DNA of 64,000 nucleotides from PALSA-693 sp963780345 (GCA_963780345.1 CAWABU010000002.1:558001-622000), one strand, 5' to 3'. Positions 1 to 9,590 are shown, numbered from the stretch's first letter. Notes: generated by a model not told the origin, from the sequence alone. Numbers and translations are program-made.

Positions 1-1118
1 CCGACCCCCAAGACCAGCCCGATAATGGCTGTCCGGGGCTGGAATACCAGCCCGTACGAGGGGATGCTGGCGCCGACCGCTTTGAACACCGCCTGCAGGC
101 CCGTCGCCAGCAGAACGCCCACCCCGACCCCGAGGGCGGCGGCCACCAGTCCTACCGCGGCGGCCTCGATCATGGTGGCGAGCCGCACCTGCCTCCGGCT
201 GGCGCCGAGGGCACGGAAGAGGGCCAACTCCCGGGTCCGCTGGGCGACCAGGATGGAAAAGGTGTTGAGGATGATGAACGACCCGACGAACAGCGATACC
301 AGGGCGAACACGAGAAGAAAGTCGGTGACGACCGACAGACCCTTGTTGACCTGGTCGGCGTTTTCCCTGGCCAACTGGGCCCCGGTCACGGCCTGGTAGC
401 CGGGCGGCAGGTGCTTCGAGACCGTCGCCTGCAGGGTCGCCGGGGACACCCCGGGCCGAGCGAGGAGGTTGATGGCGTCAAAGACGCCTACCCGATTGAG
501 CAATTGCTGGGCTACCGGCAGGTCGAATTCGGCGACCGTCGCCCCGCCCAGCCCGTTGGCCTGGCCGGACTTGACGATTCCTACCACCGTGAAACGCTGG
601 GGCGGCCCCTGGAAGAGGATCTCGATGGGATCACCGACCCTGAACCCATACTTGTCGGCCGTTCCCTTATCGATCACGACCTGGTCGCGGCCGCGTGGCG
701 TATGCCCGGCAGCCAGGGAGAAGCCCGAGATCTCCGGGACCTGGCCGTAACTGGCGCCGATGGTCGGCGCGCCATTGGTGGTGATGGCCTGGTCGTGTTT
801 GTTGACCAGCTGGGCGAAACCGGACACGGAGCCCTCGGACGCCGCCACGCCGGGCAGATTGGCGACCTGCGGCAGAACCGCCATCGGCATCGGGATAAAC
901 GACTTATCGCCGAATTGATCGGTAACCGGTGACGGCTCGCGGACCTGCACGCTGATCTTGCCATCGACGCCAGCGAAGAGCTGATCGAAGGTGTGGTGGA
1001 GGGTGTCGGTGAAAATCAGGGTTCCGGTGACGAAGGACACACCGAGCACGATGGAGAGGGCGGTCAGGCTGAGACGCAGCCGGTGGGCGCGCAAGTTGGC
1101 GAGGGTTGCCTTCCACAT
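1..1118 (-). CDS. ABC transporter permease, FtsX/MacB type (3' part missing)
   Basis: The reading frame starts with ATG at 1118 (MWKATLANL) and runs off the window start without a stop, so about 372 codons are visible. A first membrane segment near residues 12-30 (LSLTALSIVLGVSF) is followed by a long extracytoplasmic region of MacB-core type. A cluster of membrane segments then begins near VTDFLLVFALVSLFVGSF and includes the FtsX-typical RTRELALFRALGASRRQV. The start lies 6 bases after the stop of the ATPase gene, so the two form one operon. In this family the pair uses ATP to extract or export lipoproteins, peptides or drugs; the substrate cannot be read from the sequence. The C-terminal membrane domain lies outside the window. 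Confidence 0.88.
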   Translation of the reverse strand, partial: MWKATLANLRAHRLRLSLTALSIVLGVSFVTGTLIFTDTLHHTFDQLFAGVDGKISVQVREPSPVTDQFGDKSFIPMPMAVLPQVANLPGVAASEGSVSGFAQLVNKHDQAITTNGAPTIGASYGQVPEISGFSLAAGHTPRGRDQVVIDKGTADKYGFRVGDPIEILFQGPPQRFTVVGIVKSGQANGLGGATVAEFDLPVAQQLLNRVGVFDAINLLARPGVSPATLQATVSKHLPPGYQAVTGAQLARENADQVNKGLSVVTDFLLVFALVSLFVGSFIILNTFSILVAQRTRELALFRALGASRRQVRLATMIEAAAVGLVAAALGVGVGVLLATGLQAVFKAVGASIPSYGLVFQPRTAIIGLVLGV

Positions 1119-1124
1119 GGCCGG

Positions 1125-1880
1125 CTACTCCAGACTCTTCATTCGGTCGAGAACCCGCTCGGCCGTGGGCTGAAGCATCTCGTCGACGATGCGGCCGTCC
1201 CCGAGGAAGACCACCCGATCGGCGTAGACCGCCGCGGCGGCGTCGTGTGTGACCATCACGATGGTCTGACCGAAGTCGGACACGGATCGGCGCAGGAAGG
1301 TCAGGATCTCGCCGCTGGCGCGGGAATCCAGGTTGCCGGTTGGTTCGTCGGCGAACACGATGTCCGGTCCCGACGCCAGTGCTCTGGCCGCGGCGACCCG
1401 CTGCTGCTGTCCACCCGAGAGCTCGGAGGGCCGGAACGCCAACCGATCCCGCAGCCCGACGGCGTCGATGACCGTGTCGACCCATTGCCGGTCGGGGCGC
1501 CGCCCGGCCAAAGCCGACGGAAGGGCGATGTTCTCAGCCGCAGTGAGTGTCGGCACCAGATTGAATGATTGAAAGATGAACCCAACCCGGTCCCGTCGCA
1601 ACTGGGTCAAGTGTTTGTCATCGAGGCGGCCGAGCTCGGTGTCGCCGATCAGGACCCGCCCTCCGGTCAGCGAGTCCAGACCAGCCAGGCAGTGCATGAG
1701 AGTGGACTTACCAGAACCCGAGCGGCCCATGATGGCAGTGAATTTTCCTTGCTCGAAGGCGACGCTGATGTGATCGAGGGCCTGTACTCTCGTTGGCCCC
1801 GCCCCGTACACCTTCACCGCATCGATAGCCTGAGCCGCCGACGTCGTCGTCGGGCCCGACCTCGCTGAAGTCGCTTGCAT
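1125..1880 (-). CDS. ABC transporter ATP-binding protein, LolD/MacB type
   Basis: This nucleotide-binding subunit partners with the FtsX-type permease directly downstream. It has Walker A GRSGSGKS, Q-loop FIFQSFNL, signature LSGGQQQR, Walker B DIVFADEP followed by GNLDS, and the switch His in MVTHD. FADEPTGNLD is typical of the MacB/LolD/FtsE group rather than importers. The ATG at 1880 gives MQATSARSG and about 251 residues, the usual family length. The frame is open further upstream, but that extension shows no family similarity. No strong ribosome site is visible, so the start could instead be the ATG at 1892. Confidence 0.9.
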   Translation of the reverse strand: MQATSARSGPTTTSAAQAIDAVKVYGAGPTRVQALDHISVAFEQGKFTAIMGRSGSGKSTLMHCLAGLDSLTGGRVLIGDTELGRLDDKHLTQLRRDRVGFIFQSFNLVPTLTAAENIALPSALAGRRPDRQWVDTVIDAVGLRDRLAFRPSELSGGQQQRVAAARALASGPDIVFADEPTGNLDSRASGEILTFLRRSVSDFGQTIVMVTHDAAAAVYADRVVFLGDGRIVDEMLQPTAERVLDRMKSLE

Positions 1881-2091
1881 GCAGGTGACCATACGATCAG
1901 CCGGCCGCACGGTCGTCCGCCTGGCGGACGATTTTGTCCTCCACCCTGAGACCGAGTGGCCGGCTACCTGGGTATGACCCCGACGGCCATCAGCAAACGT
2001 CGCCAGCCGCGAGTTTTCCCCGAGAATGCCGGTCGCCGCCCGGTGGCATACAGTCACATGGATCGCCGACCGACAAGAGCTGGAGGACGTG

Positions 2092-3861
2092 ATGCCCGGA
2101 TCTTCAGGCGAAGAGGGAAGGCGCCGCGGGGCAGGAACGGACGACCGACTGTGGGTCGACGGCTCACGGCCGGCGACGATCGACGATTCCCGCTATGAGA
2201 TCGCCGAGCGGGAGGCACGGATCCCGATGCGAGATGGCGTCACGCTGGCGGCGACGGTCATTGAGCCGGTCCGGCCCGATGATGGTCCGCGGCCGCCATC
2301 GGTCGTCGTGACCAATGGCTACTCCGGCGTGGACACGATGTTCCTGCCTTATCTCCGCGAGCTGGCGACCCGGGGCTATGCCGTGGTGCTCGCCCGCCTG
2401 CGAGGTGTTCCGCCGTCGGAGGGCCAGGCTGGCTTCTACGAGAATTTCGGGCCCGATGGCCACGACGTCATCGAGTGGACGGCCAAACAGCCGTTCACCA
2501 ATGGAAGGGTGGGCATGGTCGGCGCCTCCTTGCTGGGCATCAGCCAGTGGTTGGCGGCCAAGGAGCAACCCGAGCACCTCGTCGTGGTGGCGCCGGACGA
2601 CTCGCCGAGCGACACTTACCGGTACCTGTGGTACGTCGGCGGCATGGACCCGGGGCCCGGCCGGAAGCGTCGCGATGAAGTCCCAGGTGTGGAGTCGGAA
2701 TACTCCCTGGCGATGAGCAACCCGTGGGACAACGAATTCTGGCGAGAGCGGTCGGCGGCGCAGGCCGACATCGAGAGCCTGGCTCGCAGCGGCCTGCCGG
2801 CTTTGATGTCGACCGGGTGGGACAGCTATATGGTCGACTCCGCGTCACGGCCGTATACATGGATGCGCGCCGCGGGGGCCGGATCGAGGGTCAAGCTGGT
2901 GATCGGCCCCTGGCGCCATGCCGCCATGTTCAGCGGGACTTCGCTCGGTGGCGAACCGGCACCGGGCGAGATGATCCTGCCCTACCGCGGCTTTGATCTG
3001 CAGCTGATGTGGCTGGATCGATGGTTGCGCGGCATCGACAATGGGATCGACGCCGAGCCGCCGGTGCTGATCTACGTACAGGGACCGGACCAATGGCGAT
3101 ACGAGCAGGATTGGCCGGTGCCGGACGAGAGGCGCGTCAAGCTCTTCCTTACGGCCGCGCCGTCCGGGACGACAGCCAGCCTCCACGACGGTTCGCTGGC
3201 CTCTCAGCTGGGTCAACCGGCCACCCATCCGTACACTTATGACCCCGACACCTCACGGAATCCAGTCGACGTGTCCAGTCCGAACATCGTGCTGGTGGCG
3301 GATGGGGAGCCCCGCCTCGGCCCGGACAACCTGCCGCCGGGAGCGACCCGGCCGTACGGCCGGCTCATCATGGACAAGTCCTCCTACGAATCTCAGGCCC
3401 TCACGTGGACCAGCGCGGTGCTCCGAGATCCGACGGAGATTACCGGTTATCCGAAGCTCGTCGTCTGGGCGGCCGTGTCTCGACCAGATGCGTCGTTCGT
3501 CGCCGAGCTCACCGACGTGGCGCCGGCCGCAAATGGGGCCAGCAAATGGACCTCGGCGCAGATCACCCGCGGGTACCTGCGGGCCGAAGCCCAGTTCTCC
3601 CGTACCGAGCCGACCGCTTTACGCCCCGACGACGTCTACCGCTTCGAGATCGAGCTGCAGCCGACGTCGTATGTGGTTGGAGCCGGGCACCGGGTCCGCG
3701 TGACCTTGCAAGGGGCGGCGATCGATCCCAACCTGGACCTGAACTGGCAGGGGCCCGGTCTCAATCGGGAACCGTTCTCCTTCACCATCCACACCGGACC
3801 CGATCGGGCCAGCTTCATTGAAATCCCGGTGATCGGCCAGGAGGCGAGCCCAATCGCCTGA
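2092..3861 (+). CDS. CocE/NonD family hydrolase (X-Pro dipeptidyl-peptidase-like)
   Basis: This alpha/beta hydrolase of the peptidase S15 class probably cleaves an ester or acyl bond. The nucleophile motif GASLLG places Ser near residue 146. An Asp in TGWDSYMV and a His in GPWRHAAMF fit the remaining triad. The C-terminal third (from about YPKLVVWAAVSRPDASF) resembles the PepX_C jelly-roll domain of CocE and glutaryl-7-ACA acylases. The ATG at 2092 follows a GGAGG site in ctggaggacgtg. The frame is open upstream to 2026, but that part looks non-coding. The gene is transcribed away from the ABC exporter, across a 211-base gap. The substrate is unknown; no signal peptide is evident. Confidence 0.88.
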   Translation: MPGSSGEEGRRRGAGTDDRLWVDGSRPATIDDSRYEIAEREARIPMRDGVTLAATVIEPVRPDDGPRPPSVVVTNGYSGVDTMFLPYLRELATRGYAVVLARLRGVPPSEGQAGFYENFGPDGHDVIEWTAKQPFTNGRVGMVGASLLGISQWLAAKEQPEHLVVVAPDDSPSDTYRYLWYVGGMDPGPGRKRRDEVPGVESEYSLAMSNPWDNEFWRERSAAQADIESLARSGLPALMSTGWDSYMVDSASRPYTWMRAAGAGSRVKLVIGPWRHAAMFSGTSLGGEPAPGEMILPYRGFDLQLMWLDRWLRGIDNGIDAEPPVLIYVQGPDQWRYEQDWPVPDERRVKLFLTAAPSGTTASLHDGSLASQLGQPATHPYTYDPDTSRNPVDVSSPNIVLVADGEPRLGPDNLPPGATRPYGRLIMDKSSYESQALTWTSAVLRDPTEITGYPKLVVWAAVSRPDASFVAELTDVAPAANGASKWTSAQITRGYLRAEAQFSRTEPTALRPDDVYRFEIELQPTSYVVGAGHRVRVTLQGAAIDPNLDLNWQGPGLNREPFSFTIHTGPDRASFIEIPVIGQEASPIA

Positions 3862-3890
3862 GGAGACCGATCGGCCAACGGGAATCTAAA

Positions 3891-4799
3891 CTATTCGGTC
3901 GGGCCCTGGTACTGCTCCGGGTACAACGGGGAGCCGGCCTTGATAATCCGAAACAGGTGGCGCAGGCGGGCGACTTCGTGCCCATCCTCGTCGTGGGCGG
4001 AGGCGTCCCACCAGAAGTATTCGGTCTTCGGACTCTCTCCGACACCAACGATCTGCCCGGTCACCTGGTACGGCTGATCAGTAAAGATCGGGCCCCGCAC
4101 GTAGGCGACTTCAGCGGCACCGAACATCGCCGGGGTGTGCCCGATGGCCGGGGCCAACGACGGCAGGTAGCTGCCGTCCGCGCCGTAGAGGACGCCGAGC
4201 ATGAGCGATGCGGTTTGCGTTGGACTGGCGATGGGTCCGCCCCAGGGGGATTCGCTCGTGTACCAGGGCAGCGGCTGGTTGATCACGCCCGTCTCGATGT
4301 TGCGGGCCTGGTCCGCCAGGGCGACAGTTCGCACCGTCTCTCCGATGGGCGTCCCCGGGGTCACTCCTTTCAGCAGGCGCAGGCTGGCCGGATCCGCCAG
4401 CCGCAGGTCCCGCGTTGACAGCTCCGAGCGTCCCGGCCCACCGAGCCCGGCCGTCCCATGGGCCACGCTCATATCCGGATCGTTGACGAAGCGAGCCCAG
4501 ACCTCGCTCTGGTCCGCCCCCGCGCCCGGCCGGCGGACCACCGCCTGGATCGATTCGCCCGATACGACCACGTTGTCGAAGTACAACGACAGGCACCCCT
4601 CCTCGAACCAGCGCTGGCCATAGACATCGAGCACCGGCGGGACAAAGCAGTCCAGATGGCTGGTGCCGGCCACCGCCGAGCCGCGGAATCCCAGTCGCCG
4701 GGCCCGGTCGGCGTCATGAATGCTGCTCGTGGCGAGATTCAACGCCACCCGAGGCGACCCGAGCACCAGCTCATCGTCGGTGTCCACATGACTGCTCAT
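3891..4799 (-). CDS. hotdog-fold, MaoC-like protein
   Basis: About 302 residues, with a strong ribosome site (tgaggagggtgagg) before the ATG at 4799. Segments such as FRGSAVAGTSHLDCF and FEEGCLSLYFDNVVVSGE resemble MaoC-type hotdog-fold acyl dehydratases and thioesterases of actinobacteria. The length suggests two hotdog repeats. The exact substrate and catalytic Asp/His pair cannot be assigned with confidence. It converges on the CocE-type hydrolase (29-base gap) and is divergent from fxsA. I regard the fold as likely and the enzymatic activity as open. Confidence 0.6.
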   Translation of the reverse strand: MSSHVDTDDELVLGSPRVALNLATSSIHDADRARRLGFRGSAVAGTSHLDCFVPPVLDVYGQRWFEEGCLSLYFDNVVVSGESIQAVVRRPGAGADQSEVWARFVNDPDMSVAHGTAGLGGPGRSELSTRDLRLADPASLRLLKGVTPGTPIGETVRTVALADQARNIETGVINQPLPWYTSESPWGGPIASPTQTASLMLGVLYGADGSYLPSLAPAIGHTPAMFGAAEVAYVRGPIFTDQPYQVTGQIVGVGESPKTEYFWWDASAHDEDGHEVARLRHLFRIIKAGSPLYPEQYQGPTE

Positions 4800-4890
4800 G
4801 ACCTCACCCTCCTCAGCTGATGGCCGCGGGCCGACAGACGGGCTGACGGCCGCGGGCCGATAGACGGAATTCGACGATACTCTGCCAAGA

Positions 4891-5364
4891 GTGTTCCTTG
4901 TCGGTGCTCTGGTGTTCCTGGCGGTGGAGGTCGGCGCCTTCGTGGCCGTGGGCAGCCAGATCGGTTTCGGTTGGGCCGTGCTCCTTCTCATCGGGCTGAG
5001 CGCATTGGGTCCGTTTGCCATCCGCCGGGTAGGCCTCGGGGTATTGACCCGAACGCAGGCACGGTTGGCGGCCGGAGAGCTCCCGACCCGCGAACTTCTC
5101 GACGGGGTGCTGGTGCTGACCGGTGGAGCGATGATACTCGTGCCCGGCTTTGTCAGCGGTGCCCTCGGACTGCTGCTGATGATCGGGCCGGTGCGCGACG
5201 TCGTCGTCCGGACCGGTGGCTACTGGGTGGGCCGGCGGGTCACGACCCTGCGACCAACGCCCTGGACGGTGACCGACGTCGAGTCTCATCCCAGCGCCAG
5301 CGACGCCGGGAGCCCGGGCCAAACCCCGGAACGTCTGATCACGCCGGGCGAGCGCATCCAGTAA
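4891..5364 (+). CDS. fxsA: FxsA family membrane protein
   Basis: A 157-residue membrane protein. The order of an N-terminal membrane segment (FLVGALVFLAVEVGAFVAVG), a second one (AVLLLIGLSALGPF) and the family block LLDGVLVLTGGAMILVPGF followed by GALGLLLMIGPVRD is characteristic of FxsA. The start is a GTG at 4891. FxsA in Escherichia coli lessens phage T7 exclusion by the F plasmid; its role in actinobacteria is not established. The C-terminal tail after residue 120 is polar and probably cytoplasmic. Confidence 0.85.
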   Translation: MFLVGALVFLAVEVGAFVAVGSQIGFGWAVLLLIGLSALGPFAIRRVGLGVLTRTQARLAAGELPTRELLDGVLVLTGGAMILVPGFVSGALGLLLMIGPVRDVVVRTGGYWVGRRVTTLRPTPWTVTDVESHPSASDAGSPGQTPERLITPGERIQ

Positions 5365-5436
5365 CCACTGTCGTTGTCTGCGACCGTCCTCCACCGCTGA
5401 CGGGGCGGGGCGCGGCAATCCAGATAACCTGCCGTT

Positions 5437-6333
5437 GTGGGCGCGCTGCTCGAGCTCATTGGTCTTCGCCGGACCTACGGGAACGTGGTCGCTCTCGACA
5501 ACCTTTCCTTCGATGTGCCCGCCGGACGGGTGGTCGGCTTCCTCGGGCCCAACGGGGCCGGCAAGACGACCACGATGCGGGCCATATTCGGCCTGGTGGA
5601 CCTCGAAGCGGGCTCGGTCTCATGGGGCGGAGCCCCGGTCGGTCAGGCGCAACGCCGACGTTTTGGCTATATGCCAGAGGAGCGGGGGCTCTATCCCGGC
5701 ATGCTCGTCGGCGACCAGATTGAGTACCTGGGCCGGTTGCACGGGCTCAGCCCGGCTGACGCCGCGGCCGCAACCGGCGGATGGCTCGAGCGCCTCGAAC
5801 TGGCCGACCGCCGAAACTCGAAGGTGGAGGCGCTCTCACACGGCAACCAGCAGCGCGTGCAGCTGGCGGCCGCCCTGGTGCACGATCCGGAACTGCTGGT
5901 GCTGGATGAACCACTCTCCGGGCTGGACCCGACGGGGATAGACGCCATCGGCCAGGTGCTGGTGGATCAGGCCCGGGCGGGGTGCTGTGTGCTCTTGAGC
6001 AGCCACCAGCTCGACCTGGTGGAGGACCTGTGCGAACAGGTCACGATCATTGATCACGGTCGGGTGGTGGCGTCCGGATCCGTGGATGATTTGGCCACCA
6101 GCGGTGCTCGGCGAGTGGTGGTCCGGATTGAAGGCGACCGGACCGGCGCCTGGGCCAGCCGGCTGCCGGGCGTCACTGTGTCGGAGGTCAGCGGCGGCGC
6201 GGTGCGATTGGTCCTCGACGATTCTGTTGACAGCGACGACGTCCTCCGCGCCGCCATGGCCACGGGCCGGGTCACCCAATTCTCCTTCGAGCGTCGCCGC
6301 CTCTCCGAGGTCTTCCGGGAGGCCCTGGCATGA
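5437..6333 (+). CDS. ABC exporter ATP-binding protein, NatA-like
   Basis: A 298-residue ATPase with Walker A GPNGAGKTT, signature LSHGNQQRVQ, Walker B LLVLDEPLSGLDP and switch His in LLSSHQLDLV. LSHGNQQ and the roughly 80-residue C-terminal extension match the NatA branch of ABC-2 exporters. The start is a GTG at 5437. The stop overlaps the ATG of the permease gene by 4 bases (ATGA), so the two are translationally coupled. NatAB exports sodium in Bacillus; here the substrate is only inferred. Confidence 0.9.
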   Translation: MGALLELIGLRRTYGNVVALDNLSFDVPAGRVVGFLGPNGAGKTTTMRAIFGLVDLEAGSVSWGGAPVGQAQRRRFGYMPEERGLYPGMLVGDQIEYLGRLHGLSPADAAAATGGWLERLELADRRNSKVEALSHGNQQRVQLAAALVHDPELLVLDEPLSGLDPTGIDAIGQVLVDQARAGCCVLLSSHQLDLVEDLCEQVTIIDHGRVVASGSVDDLATSGARRVVVRIEGDRTGAWASRLPGVTVSEVSGGAVRLVLDDSVDSDDVLRAAMATGRVTQFSFERRRLSEVFREALA

Positions 6334-7700
6334 AGTTCGGGTGGGTCATCCTGATTGCCGGCGCGGTAATCACCCTACGGCTCTGGATCTTCCAGACCCG
6401 AAGGCGCCGTAGGGCAGCCGATGCCGGCTCTGAAGCGGGCGGGGTCGGGAGCGGCGACTCACGCCGTGGCGCCGGGTGGCGGCACGTCCAAGGCTGGCCG
6501 TCGATCCAGCGGGCGTTCGGCGACGTGGGCCTGGTGGCGGGCCGCGAGATCAAGGAGCGGATTCGGGGCCGCATCTTCCGGGCCGGCACCGTCCTCGTGC
6601 TTCTTGTCGTCGGCGCCGCGATTATCATCCCGACCTTCCACCACGGTGGGGGGCAGTCCACCCAGACGGTGGCGATCGTCGGAGGCCTCTCGCCGGAAGC
6701 CAGGCAGGCCGTGGAAACAGCCGGGGCCGCGAACCACGACTCGATCCAGTTGGTGCCGGCACCTTCCCTCGCCGCGGCCGAGGCCCTGCTCCGCTCGGGG
6801 AAGGTCGATTTTGCCATCGTCGACTCGGGACGCGTCCTGCTGTACCAACCCGCCACGGCGCGTAACTCGCCGGCCGATCCCGGCCTGGTCCAGAACGTGG
6901 CTCAATACCTCGGCGTGCTGAGGGCCTACCAGACTGCAGGCTTGACTCCGAGCCAGGCCGCCGCGGTCAGCCGGGCCCAGCCGGTGCCCGTCCAGAACCT
7001 CGAAGCCGGCGCCAAGGAGACAACGCGGACGGTGTCGGTGATCGGACTGGTGATCCTCTTCTTCATGCTCACGCAGTACAACACCTGGATCCTCATCGGA
7101 GTCATGCAGGAAAAGTCCAGTCGGGTGGTCGAAGTCCTGCTGGCCACGGTCCGCCCCATCCAGCTCCTGGGCGGCAAGGTCGTCGGTATCGGCGTGGTGG
7201 CGCTGGCCCAGGCCACCCTCATCGTCGGCTTTGCGTTGATCGTCGCCACAGCGGTGGGCTCCGACGTGTTGCACGGCACCACGCCCCTGGTGCTGGCCGC
7301 CCAGCTCCTGTGGCTCCTGCTCGGGTACGCCTTCTACTGCTGGGTCTATGCGGCCGGCGGGTCAACCGCCGAACGCCAGGACCAGGTGCAGACCCTCGCC
7401 CTCCCTCTCAGCATCCCGATCCTGATCGGCTACATCTTCTCGGTCACGGTGGCCAGTTCCGGTCATCCGGACCTGCTCTTCAAGATCCTCGCCTACGTGC
7501 CGCTGACCGCCCCGTTCTGTATGCCCGTCCTCGTCGGGCTCGGTGAGGTCACCTGGTGGCAGTTCGTGGCGTCCGTGCTGATCACGCTGGCCGGGACGGC
7601 GGCCGTGGCGGTAATGGCGGCCCGCATCTACCGGCGAGCCATCCTGCGTACAGGGACCCGCGTCCGGTTTCGGGAGCTCCTCGGCCGCCGCGCCGCGTGA
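6330..7700 (+). CDS. ABC-2 exporter permease, NatB-like
   Basis: About 456 residues, coupled to the ATPase by a 4-base overlap. The protein has an N-terminal helix (VILIAGAVITLRLWIF) that is unusual for the family and is followed by an Arg-rich linker. The NatB core then begins near GLVAGREIKERIRGR, with the next membrane segment (VLVLLVVGAAIIIPTF), a long extracytoplasmic loop, and five or six helices from about residue 230 including LVILFFMLTQYNTWIL. QEKSSRVVEVLLATVRP is the hallmark ABC-2 coupling region. Either the short N-terminal helix is part of this protein, or the true start lies further in. Confidence 0.87.
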   Translation: MKFGWVILIAGAVITLRLWIFQTRRRRRAADAGSEAGGVGSGDSRRGAGWRHVQGWPSIQRAFGDVGLVAGREIKERIRGRIFRAGTVLVLLVVGAAIIIPTFHHGGGQSTQTVAIVGGLSPEARQAVETAGAANHDSIQLVPAPSLAAAEALLRSGKVDFAIVDSGRVLLYQPATARNSPADPGLVQNVAQYLGVLRAYQTAGLTPSQAAAVSRAQPVPVQNLEAGAKETTRTVSVIGLVILFFMLTQYNTWILIGVMQEKSSRVVEVLLATVRPIQLLGGKVVGIGVVALAQATLIVGFALIVATAVGSDVLHGTTPLVLAAQLLWLLLGYAFYCWVYAAGGSTAERQDQVQTLALPLSIPILIGYIFSVTVASSGHPDLLFKILAYVPLTAPFCMPVLVGLGEVTWWQFVASVLITLAGTAAVAVMAARIYRRAILRTGTRVRFRELLGRRAA

Positions 7701-7786
7701 CGGGCACTCGTCACGGCCGCGGCGCGTCCGGATCGTCGGTCCGCTGAACGCGAATGACGGGGCGGGCGCCATGCCATTATGGGCTG

Positions 7787-8284
7787 ATGCAGACGGTGTA
7801 CGAGGCTGCGGGCGGCGCACGGGGCCTGCTCAGGCTGGCGGGCGCGTGGCACGCCCGGGTAATGGCGGACGAAGTGGTCAGTCACGCCTTCAGCCACGGG
7901 TATCATCCCGAGCACACGGAGCGGCTGGCGGCGTACTGGGCCGAGGCCCTCGGCGGTCCGCCTACCTACTCCACTCGCTATGGCGACGAGACCTCGGTGG
8001 TGCGGATGCACAGCGGCAATGGCCTCCATGAGGATATGGACCACCGAGCGATCGCCTGCTTCGATCAGGCGCTGATCGACGCCGATCTGGCCCGCGACGA
8101 TGCTTTGCGGCGGGTGCTGCACGATTACTTCTCGTGGGCGACGGTAAATCCGATGGCCCGTTATCACCACTCTGCGGACGATGTACCCGACGGCTTGCGC
8201 ATCCCCCGGTGGTCCTGGGAGGGACTCGTCACCGAATCGGCCGCGGCGATCGACGGACCGGGGCGGGAGGCAGGGTCCCGCTGA
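7787..8284 (+). CDS. truncated hemoglobin-like globin
   Basis: About 165 residues. MQTVYEAAGGARGLLRLAGAWHA is the usual opening of bacterial truncated globins (helices A and B). It is followed by ADEVVSHAFSHGYHPEHTERLAAYWAEALGG, where the Tyr/His-rich region and WAEALGG match the C-E helices. The probable proximal haem His lies in the H-x8-H stretch around HSGNGLHEDMD. The ATG at 7787 was chosen because the protein starts there in homologues; an earlier ATG at 7754 would add 11 unlikely residues. Members bind oxygen or nitric oxide, but the ligand here is unknown. Confidence 0.82.
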   Translation: MQTVYEAAGGARGLLRLAGAWHARVMADEVVSHAFSHGYHPEHTERLAAYWAEALGGPPTYSTRYGDETSVVRMHSGNGLHEDMDHRAIACFDQALIDADLARDDALRRVLHDYFSWATVNPMARYHHSADDVPDGLRIPRWSWEGLVTESAAAIDGPGREAGSR

Positions 8285-8304
8285 GCACGCCGCACCACCC
8301 GGCG

Positions 8305-8669
8305 TCAGTGAGGCACCGGAGGAGCCGATCCTGGTCTCACGCCGGATGCGGCATGGAGGACGTGCCAGCGGCGGTCCCTGGCAATGTGGGGCCGGGTTGA
8401 CGGAATGGCCGGCGGGACGGTGCCGTCCGAGGTAAGCCAACCTCGCTGCCGGAACAGCACGATCAGAGCGACGACAGTAAAGACGGGCAGGCCGATACCA
8501 ATGGCGATAAAGGCCGGGAGGCGGTGTCGTGCAGGACGGTCTCGGCCGTCGCCGGATCCAGCCCGGCGAGATCCAACCAAAACCGGGTTAAGGAGTCTTT
8601 GAGCTCTCTCAGTTTGGGCAGCGTGACCTCGTGGCTCTCGCCATCAACAGTGATGAGATGACCCTCCAT
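8305..8669 (-). pseudogene. possible frameshifted small membrane protein
   Basis: Between the globin and the next hydrolase the minus strand holds two pieces in different frames that read naturally as one protein. The first runs from an ATG at 8669 (MEGHLITVDGESHEV, then LPKLRELKDSLTRFW and ATAETVLHDTA). The second carries a membrane helix (LPAFIAIGIGLPVFTVVALI, then VLFRQRGWL). They meet near 8520. Together they would give a cytoplasmic helical domain, one membrane span and a short tail. No family was recognised. It may be a decayed gene, a sequencing error or chance; coding evidence is modest. Confidence 0.33.
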
Positions 8670-8811
8670 GCACGAATTCTGCACAGCCGCATTCGACCAG
8701 ATGGGGATGCGGCGATCCGGGCCGCCTTTCCGTCCCGTTACCCCGGCCTAAGATCGCCCGCACCGAAGGTCCGAAACCGGGCCGAACCGGGCCGAACTGG
8801 AGGGAGACCCG

Positions 8812-9573
8812 TTGCCTCTGCCTTCCCAACCGAGAGCCGTGTTCGTGCACGGCAACCCCGAGACGGCTGCCATCTGGGGCCCGCTCCTGGCCGAACTCCG
8901 GCACCCGGACACCGTCGCCCTGTCGCCTCCCGGCTTCGGAAGCCCGGTCCCGGACCACTTCGGAGCCACCGCGGCGGACTATGCGGGATGGCTGGCGGCC
9001 GAGCTCGAGCAGCAAGGACCGCCCGTCGATCTGGTGGGCCACGATTGGGGCGGCGGCCACGTCGTTCGTATCGCGATGGAGCGACCCGACTTGATCCGCT
9101 CATGGGTGACCGATATCGGCGGCTGCTTCGCCCCTGACTACGTGTGGCATGACCTGGCCCAGGTGTGGCAGACACCGGGAGCGGGCGAAGAGTCGGTAGC
9201 CGGCATGGTAGCGATGCCGGTGTCGGCCCGGGCGTCGATGTTTGAGTCGATCGGCATGACATCCGATATCGCCCGGGCCGTGGCCGAAGCCAACGACGAG
9301 GCCATGGGCCGCTGCATCCTCTCGCTCTACCGTTCGGCCGCCCAGCCCGCCATGGCTCGCCTCGGGGACGCGCTGGGTGCCGCCGCGGCCCGACCGGGCC
9401 TGGTGATCATCCCGACCGACGATCCATATACGGGCGGCGAGGCCCGGGCCCGGTGGTCGGCGGGCCAGGCCAAGGCCAAAGTCGCCGTGCTACCGGGCCT
9501 GGCCCACTGGTGGATGATTCAGGATCCCGTCGCCGGCGCCGCCGCGCTGAGAGATTTCTGGGGTTCCCTCTAA
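8812..9573 (+). CDS. alpha/beta hydrolase with Asp nucleophile (haloalkane dehalogenase/epoxide hydrolase class)
   Basis: A 253-residue hydrolase. The oxyanion-hole motif VHGNPE near residue 13 and the nucleophile elbow GHDWGG (Asp near residue 75) are the pattern of haloalkane dehalogenases and epoxide hydrolases, which use Asp rather than Ser. A late Asp in IIPTDDPYTG and the His in GLAHWWMI complete a plausible triad. The start is a TTG at 8812, placed 7 bases after a clear ribosome site (ggaggga). The cap domain (residues 110-190) is short. The natural substrate is not evident. Confidence 0.85.
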   Translation: MPLPSQPRAVFVHGNPETAAIWGPLLAELRHPDTVALSPPGFGSPVPDHFGATAADYAGWLAAELEQQGPPVDLVGHDWGGGHVVRIAMERPDLIRSWVTDIGGCFAPDYVWHDLAQVWQTPGAGEESVAGMVAMPVSARASMFESIGMTSDIARAVAEANDEAMGRCILSLYRSAAQPAMARLGDALGAAAARPGLVIIPTDDPYTGGEARARWSAGQAKAKVAVLPGLAHWWMIQDPVAGAAALRDFWGSL

Positions 9574-9590
9574 ACACGGGTCCGCCGCCG

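Noticed and set aside
904..1485. Open frame on the minus strand across the exporter operon
   Set aside because: Arg/Gly-rich shadow of the ATPase and permease genes, which have clear motifs in another frame.
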